Assembly (NCBI RefSeq): GCF_001704415.2
Contig: NC_030808.1
Span: 134,865,089-134,929,088, forward strand
Direction of reading: 5' to 3'
Length of the DNA: 64,000 nucleotides
Source of the DNA: Capra hircus
Lineage: Eukaryota; Chordata; Mammalia; Artiodactyla; Bovidae
The translations under genes and the position numbers were made by a program. Positions 44,778 to 57,140 of the stretch are shown here, piece after piece (position 1 is the first letter of the stretch; each line of letters starts with the position of its first letter). The notes under the pieces are model-generated. The model had not been told where the DNA came from and did not search any database. It worked only from the letters and a program-made list of their open reading frames with translations.

Positions 44778-46604
44778 CTGGAGTGGAGCGGCGCAGCGGC
44801 AGAGGTTTCAGTATGACCAGGATGCAGGTCCACATCTTGCTAACCGATCGAGTGAGGATCACCCCAGTGCCCAGGTCTCAAGAGGCCCTGTGCTGTTCAC
44901 TCATTCATTGCCCATGCTCGCAACCTTGTCTGGTGGGGCAGGAGTTGTGCTCAGCATATCCTCGAAGACAAGAATGTGCCTTGCAAGAGGCGAAAAATGG
45001 AAAAAGATGTCCCAGTGCTGCCCCAAAGCCTGAGAAGAAAGATGGGGTGCCCTTCTGTGCTGAACATGCCCGTGGGGATGCCCTGGTACTTCATGCTCAA
45101 GCGAAGGAGACCAGTCCAGGGCTTTTGGGTGAAGCATTCTTGTGCCAGCTGAGCTCACATGGTGGGACAGAGCTGGGTCTTAGACTCCAAGATGTAGCCG
45201 CAGTGAAGCCAGCCAAATTTCAAACATGCTGGCATCTACATAGCTGAAGAAGTGGCCTTGATTATGCATGAGAAGCTTATTCGTTTGAAGTTTTTGTGCA
45301 CTGACCAGTTTAAATGACTTCAGCATCTGCTCAAAGAGAAGAAGCAATGTTGCTTACATAATTACAAAGCGGAACATGAAGCTCTAGGTAGTAGTCTCCT
45401 GAGTGGCCCGGAGAGACTTCTGGCCAAAGAACGAGAGAAATTAAAGCATCTAAAATGTCTTCAGTGGTATCATCAGCACTATGGAGTGGAAGCCTTACTA
45501 CACAGGCAAGCTGTAGGAGCGCAGAAAGCTGGCCACACACGGTACTGCCTAACAGTCTCATACCACTCTTTTCACTCAGAGGTGCTTGGTCTTTGTCGAT
45601 TCCAGTGACCAGACTCCTGTTTGTGAGGACACAGATCGGGCTGTCCTCAGTGCTGCCAGGGGCGTGAACAGGTGCCCTGCAACAAACCAGTTCCTGTCAG
45701 CCATTCTGAAGCTCCTTTCTGCTGCCCGCTGCATTTCAAGTTGCCTCAGACGTATAAGCCCGAGCTGTGGGTGATGGTGTGCAGTGCCCTCCTTCACCCT
45801 TGCTTTTGGACCCTTCACTAACCCTTGAAGATCATCTGGTCAAAGAAATTGCTGAAGGTCCAGTGGATGTTTTGGACCACACGCAGATTGCTGGAGATGG
45901 GTGCTGATCACAGGGATCTCAAAATTCTGAGAAAGCCTCCGCAACCATTGCCTCAGAGTGGAGTGGCTGCTGCACATGGGAAGCCAGAACCCACCCATGT
46001 CAGCTGATAGTTGTTTTGGAAACCAGTTGACCTTGGGGGATTTGTATTTCCCATTCTCTAAGGAAGTATTTCTGACTGTCTCTCACTAAAGGACAACCCA
46101 GGCTACCTTGTTTTTCTTCTGGATTATTGAATGCTATATAGTCTAATCAAATGTTGGGGGCAGGGACCAATAGTGTCTTTAAATTGTAATTTTTTTTTTT
46201 TAATTGTGATGTTTTCCCACTCTAGGCAAAGAAGAGAGTAGGTGATTCCCGTCATAGCTGCTGAGATTGGGGCTGTGCCTAAGGGAGAGAGATTTTTGTT
46301 ATGCTCTTTCCCAAGCCTTGGGATAGCGATAATCCCAGTGGCTCATTATCTCTGTCCAGCAGCCTATATTTTAGCCTTTCCTCACCTCTTCCCTAATTGA
46401 GTCATCTGAAGCTCCTCTCCTCAGTGGTCTCTGACCTATAGCCTCTGAGAAAATAGCCCAAAGGACTGGGCCCTTCTTAACCATCCATCTTGCTTCTAAA
46501 CTATGTTAAGTTTCTGTAGTGGCTATCTTATGTAAGATCCAATAAAAAATATTATATATAGTTTCTATGAAATGTTAAAAGTTTTATATATATATATATA
46601 TAAA
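44778..46604 (+). pseudogene. KANSL2: Processed pseudogene of KANSL2 (NSL complex subunit)
   Basis: An intronless retrocopy of KANSL2, a subunit of the nuclear NSL histone acetyltransferase complex. The copy starts at 44813 (MTRMQVHIL) after a short GC-rich leader. It keeps recognisable parental blocks: RITPVPRSQE, then NGKRCP followed by APKPEKKDG, FCAEHAR, then, in other frames, EEVALIM, EHEALGSSLL, YGVEALLHRQ and a C-terminal HGKPEPTHVS ending near 46007. It is clearly dead: about 50 codons in the middle are missing, the first frame ends at 45247, an in-frame TGA lies at 45315-45317, and several frameshifts follow. About 550 bases of 3' UTR end with AATAAA at 46541 and a short AT-rich tail. 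AGAAACAGTG (44768-44777) and AGAAACACAGTG (46605-46616) may be the target duplication. The parent would be about 490 residues. Confidence 0.88.
46541..46546 (+). terminator. Polyadenylation signal of the KANSL2 retrocopy
   Basis: AATAAA lies about 530 bases after the degraded stop codon and about 35 bases before an A/T-rich (TA)n stretch that probably derives from the poly-A tail. It marks the 3' end of the retroposed mRNA. Confidence 0.6.
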
Positions 46605-46616
46605 AGAAACACAGTG

Positions 46617-49043
46617 CCCTTTACGCTTTTCAGAATTACTGAATTAACTGAAATCAGTGATGCAAAAGCTCATGTATTCAAAGAGGCTGGAATCTTCTTG
46701 GCAGTGTCCTTGCACAGCAGTGATGGGGACCTCACCACATCACCAGGCAGGCCCGACAGCTGTGGCCCCACAGGCAGTAGGCAGCTCTCTCCCATGTGGG
46801 GTCCTGTCTGCCCTTCTGTGTCTATCCCCTGGAGCCGATCCAGCAGAGCCCCTCTTCCTGGTCACTTTCCTCACTGTGTCTGATAGAAGGGCAGTCTTCC
46901 TTCTCCCACAGGTCCCTCTAACTGGGTTGACACAGAAAGCCCCAGGGGCCTGGGCTACCCTCTTTAAAAGCCTGTTTGGCCCTGAAGGTAGGTCTTGCTG
47001 AGGGGCAGATGTGGCCCCCAACTGCTCTTGTCCCGGATCACAGAGCTGTGACCAGAACCTCGCTGGTTCTGGTCATTACTCACAAGGGGGTCTCAGGCCC
47101 TGTGGAGGCTGGTGGGCCTGGGATTTCCTGGAAGCAGCAAAAATCTTCCTATGATGGGCATCCTCACCCCATCAGGCACTGCCAGTTTGTTATGCCCTTA
47201 GGAGCCCAAGGCCTACTCAAACGCTGCCTTCTCTCCACCGTCTTCTCTCACTTCTCCCTGACTTGGGAGCTCTTACTGAGAATCCTTGCCAAGCGTGGAA
47301 GAGCCCTGGATAGGTTGTTGGGTCCATTCTCCAGGCTCCAGCTGGGCAACATCTCTCTGGAGCAAGCAAACACGGGGCTTGCTGGGACCACACTCCCTGA
47401 CTTTATCACCAGGGAGTGGGACGGAGACCCTTACGGAGGGCATCTGCCCTAATGCCAATGGGGACACTTCTGTGGATCCCTGCCTGTACCCTAGACCACA
47501 CCCCCCACATCCCACCCACCCATGGCCAAGCCAAAGTGATGTAGAACTGGCCTTGCTAGTGGGCCATCTGCAGCCCTGGACCCTGTCACTAACTTGGACA
47601 AGTGAGCCTCGGGGCCGTGGCTGCCTCTTCACTTTCAGACTGCTGCTGCTCTTGGGACGTTGCCCTGCTGGGCTTGCTGCTGCTCCAGCCTCCCTGTCCC
47701 AGGAAAGCTTGGGTCCCGTGAATCAACTTGTAAGTTTAATACACAAACATGTACATATAGTTCACAAGGAGTGGGGACAAGTGTTAGTCAGGCTTGATTT
47801 GGTTTACCTTAAAGTCACAAGTATTTAGAATTCCCACCCTCAGCACCAACACATTTTTAGGAGCAATTATGACTTCCTGAGCTATCACCACAAAATGCAA
47901 TGCATTTTATTAGGACGCATCTGTGTGATAAAACATGGGGCATATGGGTATATAGTTGTGAATGCCAGCGCATTGGGGGGCACCTGTATGTGCCAAAGTT
48001 AGGGACAAAACAAGGTCAGGTCTTTTCAGCAATGCTCTCTGTGCTGTGGGGTGCATGATGTCCACGTTGTAGAGTGGAGAAACTTGATGGGCAGTTCGAG
48101 GGAACTGCCACATCACACAGTGACAGAGCTGGGGTTCAGGGACACTGTCTTAAGAGCCAGTTTGTGTCCCACCCCAAACCCCGACCAGCCAAGCCAGGCC
48201 TTTGCTACTTCAGTCTCCAGACCGACAGACACAGCAGGCTGCTTACTTACGTTTATTGCTTTATTTTCCCAAGCCAAACTTGATACTGGTGGCCCCCAAA
48301 TTCCTTGTTCCTCAGTTTTCCTCCCTTGCTGCACCTTCCCTCACCCACAACAAATACGCATTGACAACAGGCCCTGGCATGGGGTGGGGGCAGCAATCAA
48401 GAGGCTTAGAAACACTTCCTGAATGAATAAATGGAAACCCAGTCCACTGAACAATGCTTAATCATGTAATTCATCTGTTCAGAAACGTATAGTGAGGAAA
48501 CGACTTGTGTATCTAGCATTTGGCAAGACAGTAAATAAATCTTGGGACATCCGCCTATGAAATATTTACAAGTCAGGTTTTAAAGATTTATTGTGAACAG
48601 TTTTGACTTGGGGGAAGAGTTCTTTCCATAAATTTAAGTAGAGGTGGCAGGATGGACATCCGTGTGAAGAGATGATCCAGATCCACAAGACTTGAAGAGG
48701 ATATGCCTGAACAGAGGTCGTTCTCTGAGTGGGAAGCCTATAAACGGTTTTGTTCTTCCTCTTTGTGACATTCTGTGTTTGTCATGTTTTTATAATCAAT
48801 GTGTCCCGCATTTATAATTAGAAGAAACTACCAATTAAAAGCCCTGAAGTTTGTGATGATACCCCCCCACACACACACCTTTGCCTGGTGCAGCGAGGTC
48901 TGTCATTGTGGTCTGTGAAATGAGATGTGAGGTGGGAGGAGGCTGGTCTCCAGGTCCCCGAGGATGGACCAAGGATGCGGCCAGGAGGGCAGCCAGGGGG
49001 CGGGATTGTCTGCAAGGACCATTCCTATGCCGGTCACTGTTCC
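46617..49043. other. Unassigned intron DNA
   Basis: Overlapping frames of 115-180 codons (for example 47286-47828) lack recognisable motifs. A short C-run and (CA)n lie near 48861-48878. Confidence 0.5.
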
Positions 49044-49328
49044 TGCTGCTTTTTTTTTTTTTTTTGGTTGCACTGGGTCTTCGTTGTTGTTGCATGCAGG
49101 CTTTCTCTGGTTTCGGTGCGCGGGCTTCTCATTGTCGTGACGTCTCTTGTTGCAGAGCACAGGCTCTAGGTGCGCGGGCTTCAGTGGCTGTGGCTTTCAG
49201 GCTCAGTAGTTGTGGCGCATGGGCTGAGTTGCTCCCTGGCATGTGGAATCTACCCAGACCAGGGGTGGAACCTGTGTCCCCTTCATCGGCAGACGGATTC
49301 TTAACCACTAGACCACCAGGGAAGTCCT
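49044..49328 (-). mobile_element. CHR-type cetartiodactyl tRNA SINE, long form
   Basis: A T-run, then CACTGGGTCTTCGTTGTTGT, repeated GCGCGGGCTTC phrases and the complement of the tRNA head (AACCACTAGACCACCAGGGA). A further T17 stretch follows at about 49340. Confidence 0.9.
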
Positions 49329-49883
49329 CCCACTGCATTTTTTTTTTTTTTTTAGTTTTATGGCTCCTCAGTGATGGAGATGAAGTAAGATAATAATATC
49401 TTAGTTCTTAAAGAGAGGCAAACCTATGGAACATTTTCTTTTCTGGGAAGATTGAGAAGTGTTTCTGTCCAGGAGGCCTCTCTGCTGTTCTGGTGCCCAC
49501 TCCCCAAGGCTGGCTTAGAGCTTGGGAATCCAGTCCTAAGTATCGGCCAAACATCTTAGGGAAGTGAGTGTATCTGATGGGCTCTGTGCCATTTGGGAAG
49601 AGTGGGCCTGAGTGGTGAGGACAGAGGCCAGGAAGGACAGCATCTGCTCAGGGGTGCCTGGGATCCAGTGCTGAGTCTGGAGTTTTATACCTGGGAGGAT
49701 GTGGCAACATCCCTGGGTGGGCTTTCATGCAATCACTTTGGTCAGCCGTGAGTCATTTGGTGACCACTGTTTGCAAGTTGGCACTCTGCTAATGTCATAA
49801 ACAGCAGGGGTTTCAGAACTCTGAGGCCAGGAATGGTGTCTGGATGGCTGCCTGAAATGCAGTCATTCATTCATTTATTCATC

Positions 49884-50373
49884 GTTGTTCAGTAATTCAG
49901 TCATGTCTGACTCTTTGAGACGCTATGGACTGCAGCATGCCAGGCTTCCTTGCCCTTCACTGTCTCCCAGAGTTTACTCAAACTCATGTCCATTGAGTCA
50001 GTGATGCCACCCAACCATCTCATCCTCTGTCGTCCCCTTCTCCTCCTGCCCTCAATCTGTCCCAGCATCAGGGGCTTTTCCAATGAATTAGCTCTTCACA
50101 CCAGGTGGCCAAAGTATTGGAGCTTCAGCTTCAGCATCAGTCCTTTCAATGAATATTCAGGGTTGATTTCCTTTAGGATTGACAGTTTTGATATCCTTGC
50201 CGTCCAAGGGATTCTCAAGAGTCTTCTCCAGCATCACAGTTTGAAAGCATCAATTCTTTGGCACTCAGCCTCCTTTATGATCCAACTCTCACATCCATAT
50301 GTGACTACTGGAAAAACCATAGCTTTGACTAGATGGACCTTTTTCAGCAAAGTGATGTCTCTGCTTCATGCAA
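49884..50373 (-). mobile_element. BovB 3' fragment inserted in an older L2/MIR-like repeat
   Basis: About 490 bases of BovB in reverse orientation. Flanking sequence on the left (ATTCATTCATTTATTCATC) and right (CAATACGTAGTTATTGATCA) reads as one old L2/MIR-type tail cut by the insertion. Confidence 0.85.
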
Positions 50374-51540
50374 TACGTAGTTATTGATCACCTAGTCTCA
50401 CAATGATGAACAAAACAGAGTGGACCAAGCCCTCCTGAGCGACATAAACAGCGGGCAGATGCACAGATAGATGCAAAGTTGTGTGTCAAATAAGAGGGGA
50501 AAGACTTGGGTTTTGTGAGGGTGGAGGAGGTAGAAACAGAGCTGGATTCTGCTCAGTACATCTGGGGTCATGTACTCTGAACTCTAACATGCCACCTTAT
50601 GCTTCTGCTATTTAACCTCTGCATGGGGAACACAACTGTGAATCTGAAGGTGCCTGTCTTCCAAAGGCGCTTTTTTTAAAAATTTTTTTTCTGTTTACAG
50701 GTTTATTCAACATACAACAACCCCTTTCTAAAGGCTCTTGTTAGTTGCAGTAAGATGAGAGAACTATAGTGAATTGTGGTTTTCATCAATATGACAGGTT
50801 TACATAACATGGGACCCTCCTATTACAAATACTTAGAGTTTTTGGATAAAATAGAATACCATCAAATATTTGAATACAGAGCTGAACTTGTAAGAAAGGA
50901 AGTGAAATCTTCAGGGGCAGGAAGTGATGAACAGTGTATCTGCTGACTCTGTAGCAAGGATTGAGGGGAAACTGTGTATAGAGACTCTCAAGAAACTCGT
51001 GATGGAGATTGGGTATTAGTAATCTCACAGGCGCCAAATATGACATAGGGTGTTGGCACACAGACTCATGCATGAAATTGGGTCCTTGGTGAGAAAATAA
51101 CCAGAAAAACTCTGCCCACCACCTGGTTAGAGGTAAGAGGCATATCTCTAACTGGACCTTTAGGTGAAATAATTCTGAGAAATCAAAACCTCATGTCTGA
51201 GCCACGTGAACTTGGAAGCAGAATGTATACTATCCACACAGTATGGGGATCTCTGATCAAATAAATCAGCATAAGAAATTGCTTATGGACTGGTGCTAAC
51301 TCTTTGCTCTCTGGTAGACACAGAGGAAAACCACTCCGGAGGGATACTTCTGCAATCCAGGCCAAAAGTATCCCAAGAGAAGGCTGTGCTCATGGAAGAG
51401 GAGCTTCCACTAAACAGTCACACAGGAAACGACCTCCCATAAGCCACAGACAGCACATATATCATGTATCATTGAGGAAGACTAGCACCTCAAGATTTTG
51501 AGAGAATGGTACACTTTGAAAAAGACTGTAAAATTGTATT
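50374..51540. other. AT-rich intron DNA
   Basis: Probably old LINE-derived judging by composition, but no family phrase is clear. No gene seen. Confidence 0.4.
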
Positions 51541-51872
51541 GAGGGCTTCCCTGGTAGTCCTGTGGTTAAGAATCCACCATGCAATGCAGGGGACACTGGT
51601 CTGATCCCTGGTCTGAGAAGATTCCACATGCTGAGGGGCAACGAAGCCCGTGCAACATGACAACTGAGCCTGAGCTCTAAGGGCTGGGAGCCACAGTTAC
51701 TGAGCAGTGGGCAGTGACCACGGAAGCCCATGTGCCCTGGAGCCCACACTCCACAAGAGAAGCCACCATGAAGAGCAGCCCGAACACCGCGCTAGAAGTA
51801 GCCCCACTCCTGGCAGCTAGAGAAAGCCCACGTGCAGCAGCGAAGACTAGTGGAGCTAGTGAATAAATATAA
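51541..51872 (+). mobile_element. CHR-type cetartiodactyl tRNA SINE
   Basis: GAGGGCTTCCCTGGTAGTCC head, GATTCCACATGCTGAGGGGC and a GAATAAATATAAATATATAG tail. Confidence 0.9.
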
Positions 51873-52199
51873 ATATATAGTGACACGTTTAAAGAAGTGT
51901 ACGAAGAAATAGAAAACACCAGGGGAGAACAAAGGAACAAGCAGATTTGAGAAACACATAGAAATTCCATAGCTATAGAAAGTAAAAAGTGAATGGTCAG
52001 GTAGTAGGTTAGATGCAATGACTGGTTAATTAACAGATTAGATAAGTTCCCAATTTGAAGTCCTTAACTTAATGACATCTGCACTAAATGATAGTAAGTG
52101 GAAGATAGGGTTGAAGAGTCACCTGAACGCAGCGTAGAGGAATAAAGAAGTGGAAACTGACACTTCCAGAGGAGAAACCTGGCAAGCACAGCCTTGGCC

Positions 52200-52560
52200 A
52201 CGTGACCAAGTTTAGCATCACCAGTGATAAGTTATCTTGAAAATATGTACCCTTTAACTAATAGGGTGAGAAGAGTGTTTCACCTCTGTGGTCTTCCTCC
52301 CTGAAATGTATAACCCCTGTCTAACCTCGAGAAAATCATCAACAAACCCAATCTGAAGAGCATTTTACAAAATATCTGATCAATACTCCTCCAAACTAGG
52401 AATGTCTGAATGTCTTGTCACAGTCAAGAGGAGCCTAAGGAGAGCAGACAGCCAAATGTGGTGTGGTGTCCTGGCTGGGATTCTGGGACAGAAAAAGGAC
52501 ATGAGAAAACCCAGTGAGATCTGAATAAAGTATAGTTTCATGAGTTAAAAGAAAAAAGAA
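52200..52560 (+). repeat. L1M 3' UTR remnant
   Basis: GAGGAGCCTAAGGAGAGCAG, GGGACAGAAAAAGGACATGA and AGATCTGAATAAAGTATAG follow the order of an old L1 3' UTR. The left edge is approximate. Confidence 0.6.
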
Positions 52561-52726
52561 GTGGAAACTAAATAAAAGGCAGTTTAAGAGACATGGAAAC
52601 AGTAAAAATAAAGTCCAATATAAGTCTGAAATGAGTCCCAAAGAAGGGAACAGAATGAATAGGTGAAATAGTATTGAAAACATGACAAAAAAATCTCCAG
52701 AATTAATAAGACGTATAGTACCTCAA

Positions 52727-52999
52727 TGGAGAAGGCAATGGCACCCCACTCCAATACTCTTGCCTGGAAAATCCCATGGATGGAGGAACCTGGTGGGCTA
52801 CAGTCCATGGGGTCGCACAGAGTGGGACATGACTGAGCGACTTCACTTTCACTTTTCACTTTCGTGCACTGGAGAAGGAAATGGCAACCCACTCCAGTGT
52901 TCTTGCCTGGAGAATCCCAGGGACAGGGGAGCCTGGTGGGCTGCTGTCTATGGGGTCGCACAAAGTCGGACACGACTGAAGTGACTTAGCAGTAGCAGC
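52727..52999 (+). mobile_element. Bov-A2 dimeric SINE
   Basis: Complete dimer. ATAGTACCTCAA is repeated exactly at 52715-52726 and 53000-53011, a 12-bp target duplication. Confidence 0.95.
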
Positions 53000-53100
53000 A
53001 TAGTACCTCAAAATTAAAAAAAAAAAAAGCATAGTAATGTCTAACAGGAATTTACAAAAAGAAAGTATCCCTATACATATCATGTATACTTTCCTGCACC

Positions 53101-53306
53101 AGCTTCCCTGGTGGCTCAGTGGTAAAGAGTCTGCCTGCAATGCAGGAGACCCTAGCGTGATCCCTTATTTGGGAAGATCCCCTGGAAAAGGGAATGGCTA
53201 CCTACACCAGTATTCTTGCCTGGAGAATTCCATGGACAGAAGAACCTGGAGGGCCCTAGTCCATGAGGTCTCAAAGAGTCAGACACAACAGAGCGACTAA
53301 CAGGCT
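53101..53306 (+). mobile_element. Bov-tA SINE
   Basis: AGCTTCCCTGGTGGCTCAGT head and a complete body ending GCGACTAACAGGCTGA. Confidence 0.92.
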
Positions 53307-53424
53307 GATTTGACTTGGGTCCCTTACTTCTGTCTCCTGCCCAGACTCAAGAAAAGGAAAGTAGCTCACTTCTGGGCTCTTTTCTCCAGCATCATCAGTT
53401 CTCTGATCTACAGTTATAAATTCC

Positions 53425-53549
53425 CCCCGGAGAAAGGAATGGCTACCCACTCCAGTATTCTTGCCTTGAGAATCCCATGGACAGAGGAGCCTGGTGGATT
53501 ACAGTCCATGGGGTTGCAAAGAGTCAGACATGACTGAAAAGCTAAGCAC
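53425..53549 (+). mobile_element. Partial Bov-A SINE
   Basis: Only the Bov-A half, from GGAGAAAGGAATGGCTACCC to GAAAAGCTAAGCACAG. The tRNA head is absent. Confidence 0.85.
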
Positions 53550-53589
53550 AGTGTCAGTATATAGGGGTTGGGAGGCCATTATTTTGCCT

Positions 53590-53995
53590 ACTACAGGGTT
53601 TAATCACACCAGAGCCAATGGATACAAACACATATATGTATGTATTGATATATGCGTTAAGAGATTTATTTCAAGGAATTGGCCTATACAATTGTGGGGG
53701 CTAAATAAGCAAACCTGGAATTCACAGGGCAAGCAGTCAGGAAAGGATGATCACAGGCATTGGGCCAAAGCTCCTGTTGAGGGGAGTCAATCTCTCTCTT
53801 TTTCCACTGTGCTTTTCATGTCTTCTGATTATTTAAACCAGGCCCACCCAGGTTATCTAAGATAATCTTCCTGAAAGTCAACTCATTATATATTTTAATT
53901 ACAGCTGCAAACTTGCTTCACAGCCAACACCTAGATTAATGTTTGATTGAATAACTGGAGACTGTAGTGTAGCCAAATGGACACATCAAAAGTGC
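53590..53995. repeat. Old LINE-like remnant
   Basis: TTATTTCAAGGAATTGGCCT followed by ACAATTGTGGGGGCT, and later CACCTAGATTAATGTTTGAT and GTAGCCAAATGGACACATCA, are phrases of a common old mammalian L1-type 3' region. The family was not resolved. Confidence 0.45.
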
Positions 53996-54865
53996 TGTCA
54001 CAGGGTCAAAGGGCAGTGACATTCAGGACAAGTATGGAACAGAATGTGGCAGCAGGGAGGAGAGGTGAGCACCCCTGGGCAATAGGCCTGCAAAAGGAGA
54101 GATTTACAGAGGGGCTTTGCTGATATCACTGATGGGAGGAATGGGTACATAGGGGTGAGCTTCTGCAAGGGAGCCTGAAATGGGGCATGGCATCTTCTCC
54201 TTCCCACAGTGAAAATCCCGTCATCAGTCTGTGCTTCTCTCCCCTCCACAGAGCAGACCCCCAGTGTATCACCAACACCTACTCTGCCCACTGGTGTTCG
54301 TCTCTGACCTGCTGCTGTGGTCATAGCCCCCTGGGCTGCAGACATGAGTTGGTCATGATACTGGAAAGGGGGTGAGCTCATGTCTGCCGCCCCCAAGGCT
54401 GCAGCTTGTAGGTGTCAAGTATTCACTTAGCTAATCTTTCCCCATCTACAGACACTTATTGATGATTTCATTCAGGAGTCTTGAAACCTGCTGGGAGAGA
54501 GCACAGCCAAACAGACCAGGTGTGGATGATGAAACCACATTACCTTGCACTTGCCGTTAAGCGCTCCAGGCAAGGCAGCGGGGATGTTCCAAGGAGCTGA
54601 GAGGCCAGTGGAGGTGCACAGTCAGAGCTAGCTGTGGGGTGCTCCTGGCTGCTCCCATGACAGCGCTGACGGAGCCTTAGCATGCAAGCAGACCCCACAC
54701 CCAGAGGGGCAGATGGCCAAGGGGAGGGCAGAGGAAGCAAGGGTGTGCCTCTCAGTTTTACCCTCATTCCTTTAATGGGTTTACAGCGGTTAGGCCCTGT
54801 CTCCAGGAAGGAAAGGCTGGAAAGAAGGATTTGGGTTAGAGTTCAGGGGGCCTTACTTGAATCTG

Positions 54866-55055
54866 AGGCGATGGTTCCCGAAGTGTGGCCCCTGTACCAG
54901 CAGCACTGGCATCACATGGGAGCTGGTTAGAAATGCGAGTTCTTGTGCCCCCTATTGCAGATTTACTGAATCCAAAGCTGGTGGTGGGGCACACCACTTT
55001 AACAAACCCACTAGGCCACTCTACTGTGCCCTGAAGTTCAAGAACTTCTGCTCCG
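54866..55055 (+). repeat. MER5A hAT MITE
   Basis: GATGGTTCCCGAAGTGTGGC, GCAGCACTGGCATCACATGG, GCTGGTTAGAAATGCGAG and AGAACTTCTGCTCC follow MER5A from end to end. Confidence 0.8.
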
Positions 55056-57140
55056 AGGCAAAGCACACATCAGAGCACTGATTCCTAAGCAGAGGTCACT
55101 GAGGCGGCTATGATAGTCTTGTTCCCACAGTATTCGTTAAAGTGACTGATGTGAAGTAACCGTATTAAACGGAAATGTTTGCCAGGGAATGTGAGTATCT
55201 AATGTGGAGTCATAACTGATGGGAAGAACGTTGGGAAGCATTCCAGGCAGGCCAGTGGAGGCCTCCCAGGGCACACTGTGGAGAAAGGAGGTTGGGGAGG
55301 GGAGGGTGGGATGGACAGAGCCTTCTTGGGCTTGACAAACATGGTGGCCACATGTTGAAATTGGGAGAATCTCCAGGGGAGCTTGGGCACACTGGCGTGC
55401 TGTGCGAGGCTGAGTTCCATTTTAACCTCTTTTTTCCCACAGGTGGTTTGGAAATGGCAAATTTTCTCAGAGGTCAAGATCAGGGGTATTCTGACTAGTG
55501 ATATTTATAGCTTAAAGTTTACTGTAGGTGAACAGGGAATTTGAGAAATTGGCTTGCTTTCCCCCTTGCTCTCACTTCTGCCCTCATTTCCTGTGTTTAG
55601 ACTGGACATTTCACGTCATAGAAAAGACCTTGATACCCTGGACGACCCCTCCGGGCCACAGGGCAACAGTGGAGGTCCCTGTGGCCCACTCCCCTGGGCA
55701 CTCCCTGGGGCCCTTGGAAGCGGCCAAGGGTGCGGGTACCAGGGAAGGATGTTCGATTGCTTTTATCTAATGTACTTTTTGATGGGAAGGAGGCTAGCAT
55801 GCCTTGCTTGGCCTCCTGCCTTGACCTTTCCCGTAAGAGTTTCCTTTCCTCTCTCAGTCCAACTTAACACCCGAGGAAATTTTCCAAGAAAGGTTTTGAG
55901 CATTTTCTGCAGTGCTGATGGTCCTCTCCTATCAGCCGAAGGCTGGATCCCACCCAGTGTCTTCTACCTTGCCCTCTCCAGACCCTGCAAGTGTTTCTGC
56001 CTTTCCCCTGCTCTTTGCTGACCTGAAGAGTGGAGTGGGGAGGAAGGCAGACAAAGCGGAGGTCAAGGGGAGGCACATAGGAGTCCAAGAGGTGAGGCTG
56101 TGAAAGGGGTGGCCCTCAGTCCAGAAAGGGCCAGAGATAAATGGAAGTGGTGGAGAGAGGGGAGCTGGAATAGAGGCTCCTTTTGGGCAGAGATATCCTG
56201 GGCCACTGTGCTGGCCAGGGGTGAGCAAAGAAGACCAAGCAGATGTGCTGACCACCACATTTGGATGTAGCCTTCGGTGACAGAGCTGCCCACCCCTGGA
56301 GCAGGGGGCCAGACGAACAGACTCTTACCCATTTAAAGACTAGACACAAGACTGGACTTGGACCAAATCATATATATTATTAGAAATCAGGTCACCTCTG
56401 TCAGGCACCAGATCCTTTATCTTTCAAGTCAGAATTCCCACATCCCAGAGAGCCTCATCAAAGGCCGGTTTTTCCTCCAGATCCTTCTGCAAATTTAGCT
56501 AGTGACGTTCTGTTAGGAGAGATCCCTGGGGCTCCACTGCAGGCAAACCTTCCATCCACAGATGGTGTCGTGCATCTGTGTGAGGTCTAACAAGGCATGA
56601 GGTTCTGCCCTCGTGGAACAAAAGGTAACAGAGATAATCAGACAAGACATCTTCCCACAGCTGCCTTCTTGCTCAAAGATTGTCAACATAAAGCCCTAAG
56701 GGGATTGATTTCAAGACCCCAAATAGTGATTACTGAGTCACCATTTTAATTTAGTGATTAGTCCCTGGATTCTCTATGGTCCTGAAGGGATCTTCTTTCT
56801 TCCTGGGTGTGGGGTTAAATAGCTGTCAGAAGTGAGGCTCTTTTTCCCTAGGGGCACCTGCCAGCTCACCTGAAACCAGGGATGGCTCCATTAATGTCCC
56901 CTTGGGTCTTTCCCTGCCCCGCAGCCCACTTCTGCCTCCCACCACTTACCCTACTCCCCATTGTCTTTGGAGCCTCCTGCTTCCCTTTCCTTGGTCTTCA
57001 GATGCTCACCACCCCCACCTCTCCTTAGTCATGACCTTCTCCCTTGCTAATGTCCCCTGGTCTACTGACACACCCTGATTGGAGGCTTCTTCAGTCTTGT
57101 CCCCAAATCCTCCATTGGCCTCCCTGCCTCTACTCTGCTA
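55056..57140. other. Unassigned intron DNA
   Basis: About 2 kb without a recognisable repeat or exon. Several overlapping frames have no protein-like features. Confidence 0.5.

Noticed and set aside
44693..45247. 184-codon open frame as a functional gene
   Set aside because: It is the first part of a KANSL2 retrocopy whose later coding region has deletions, stops and frameshifts, and it has no promoter of its own.
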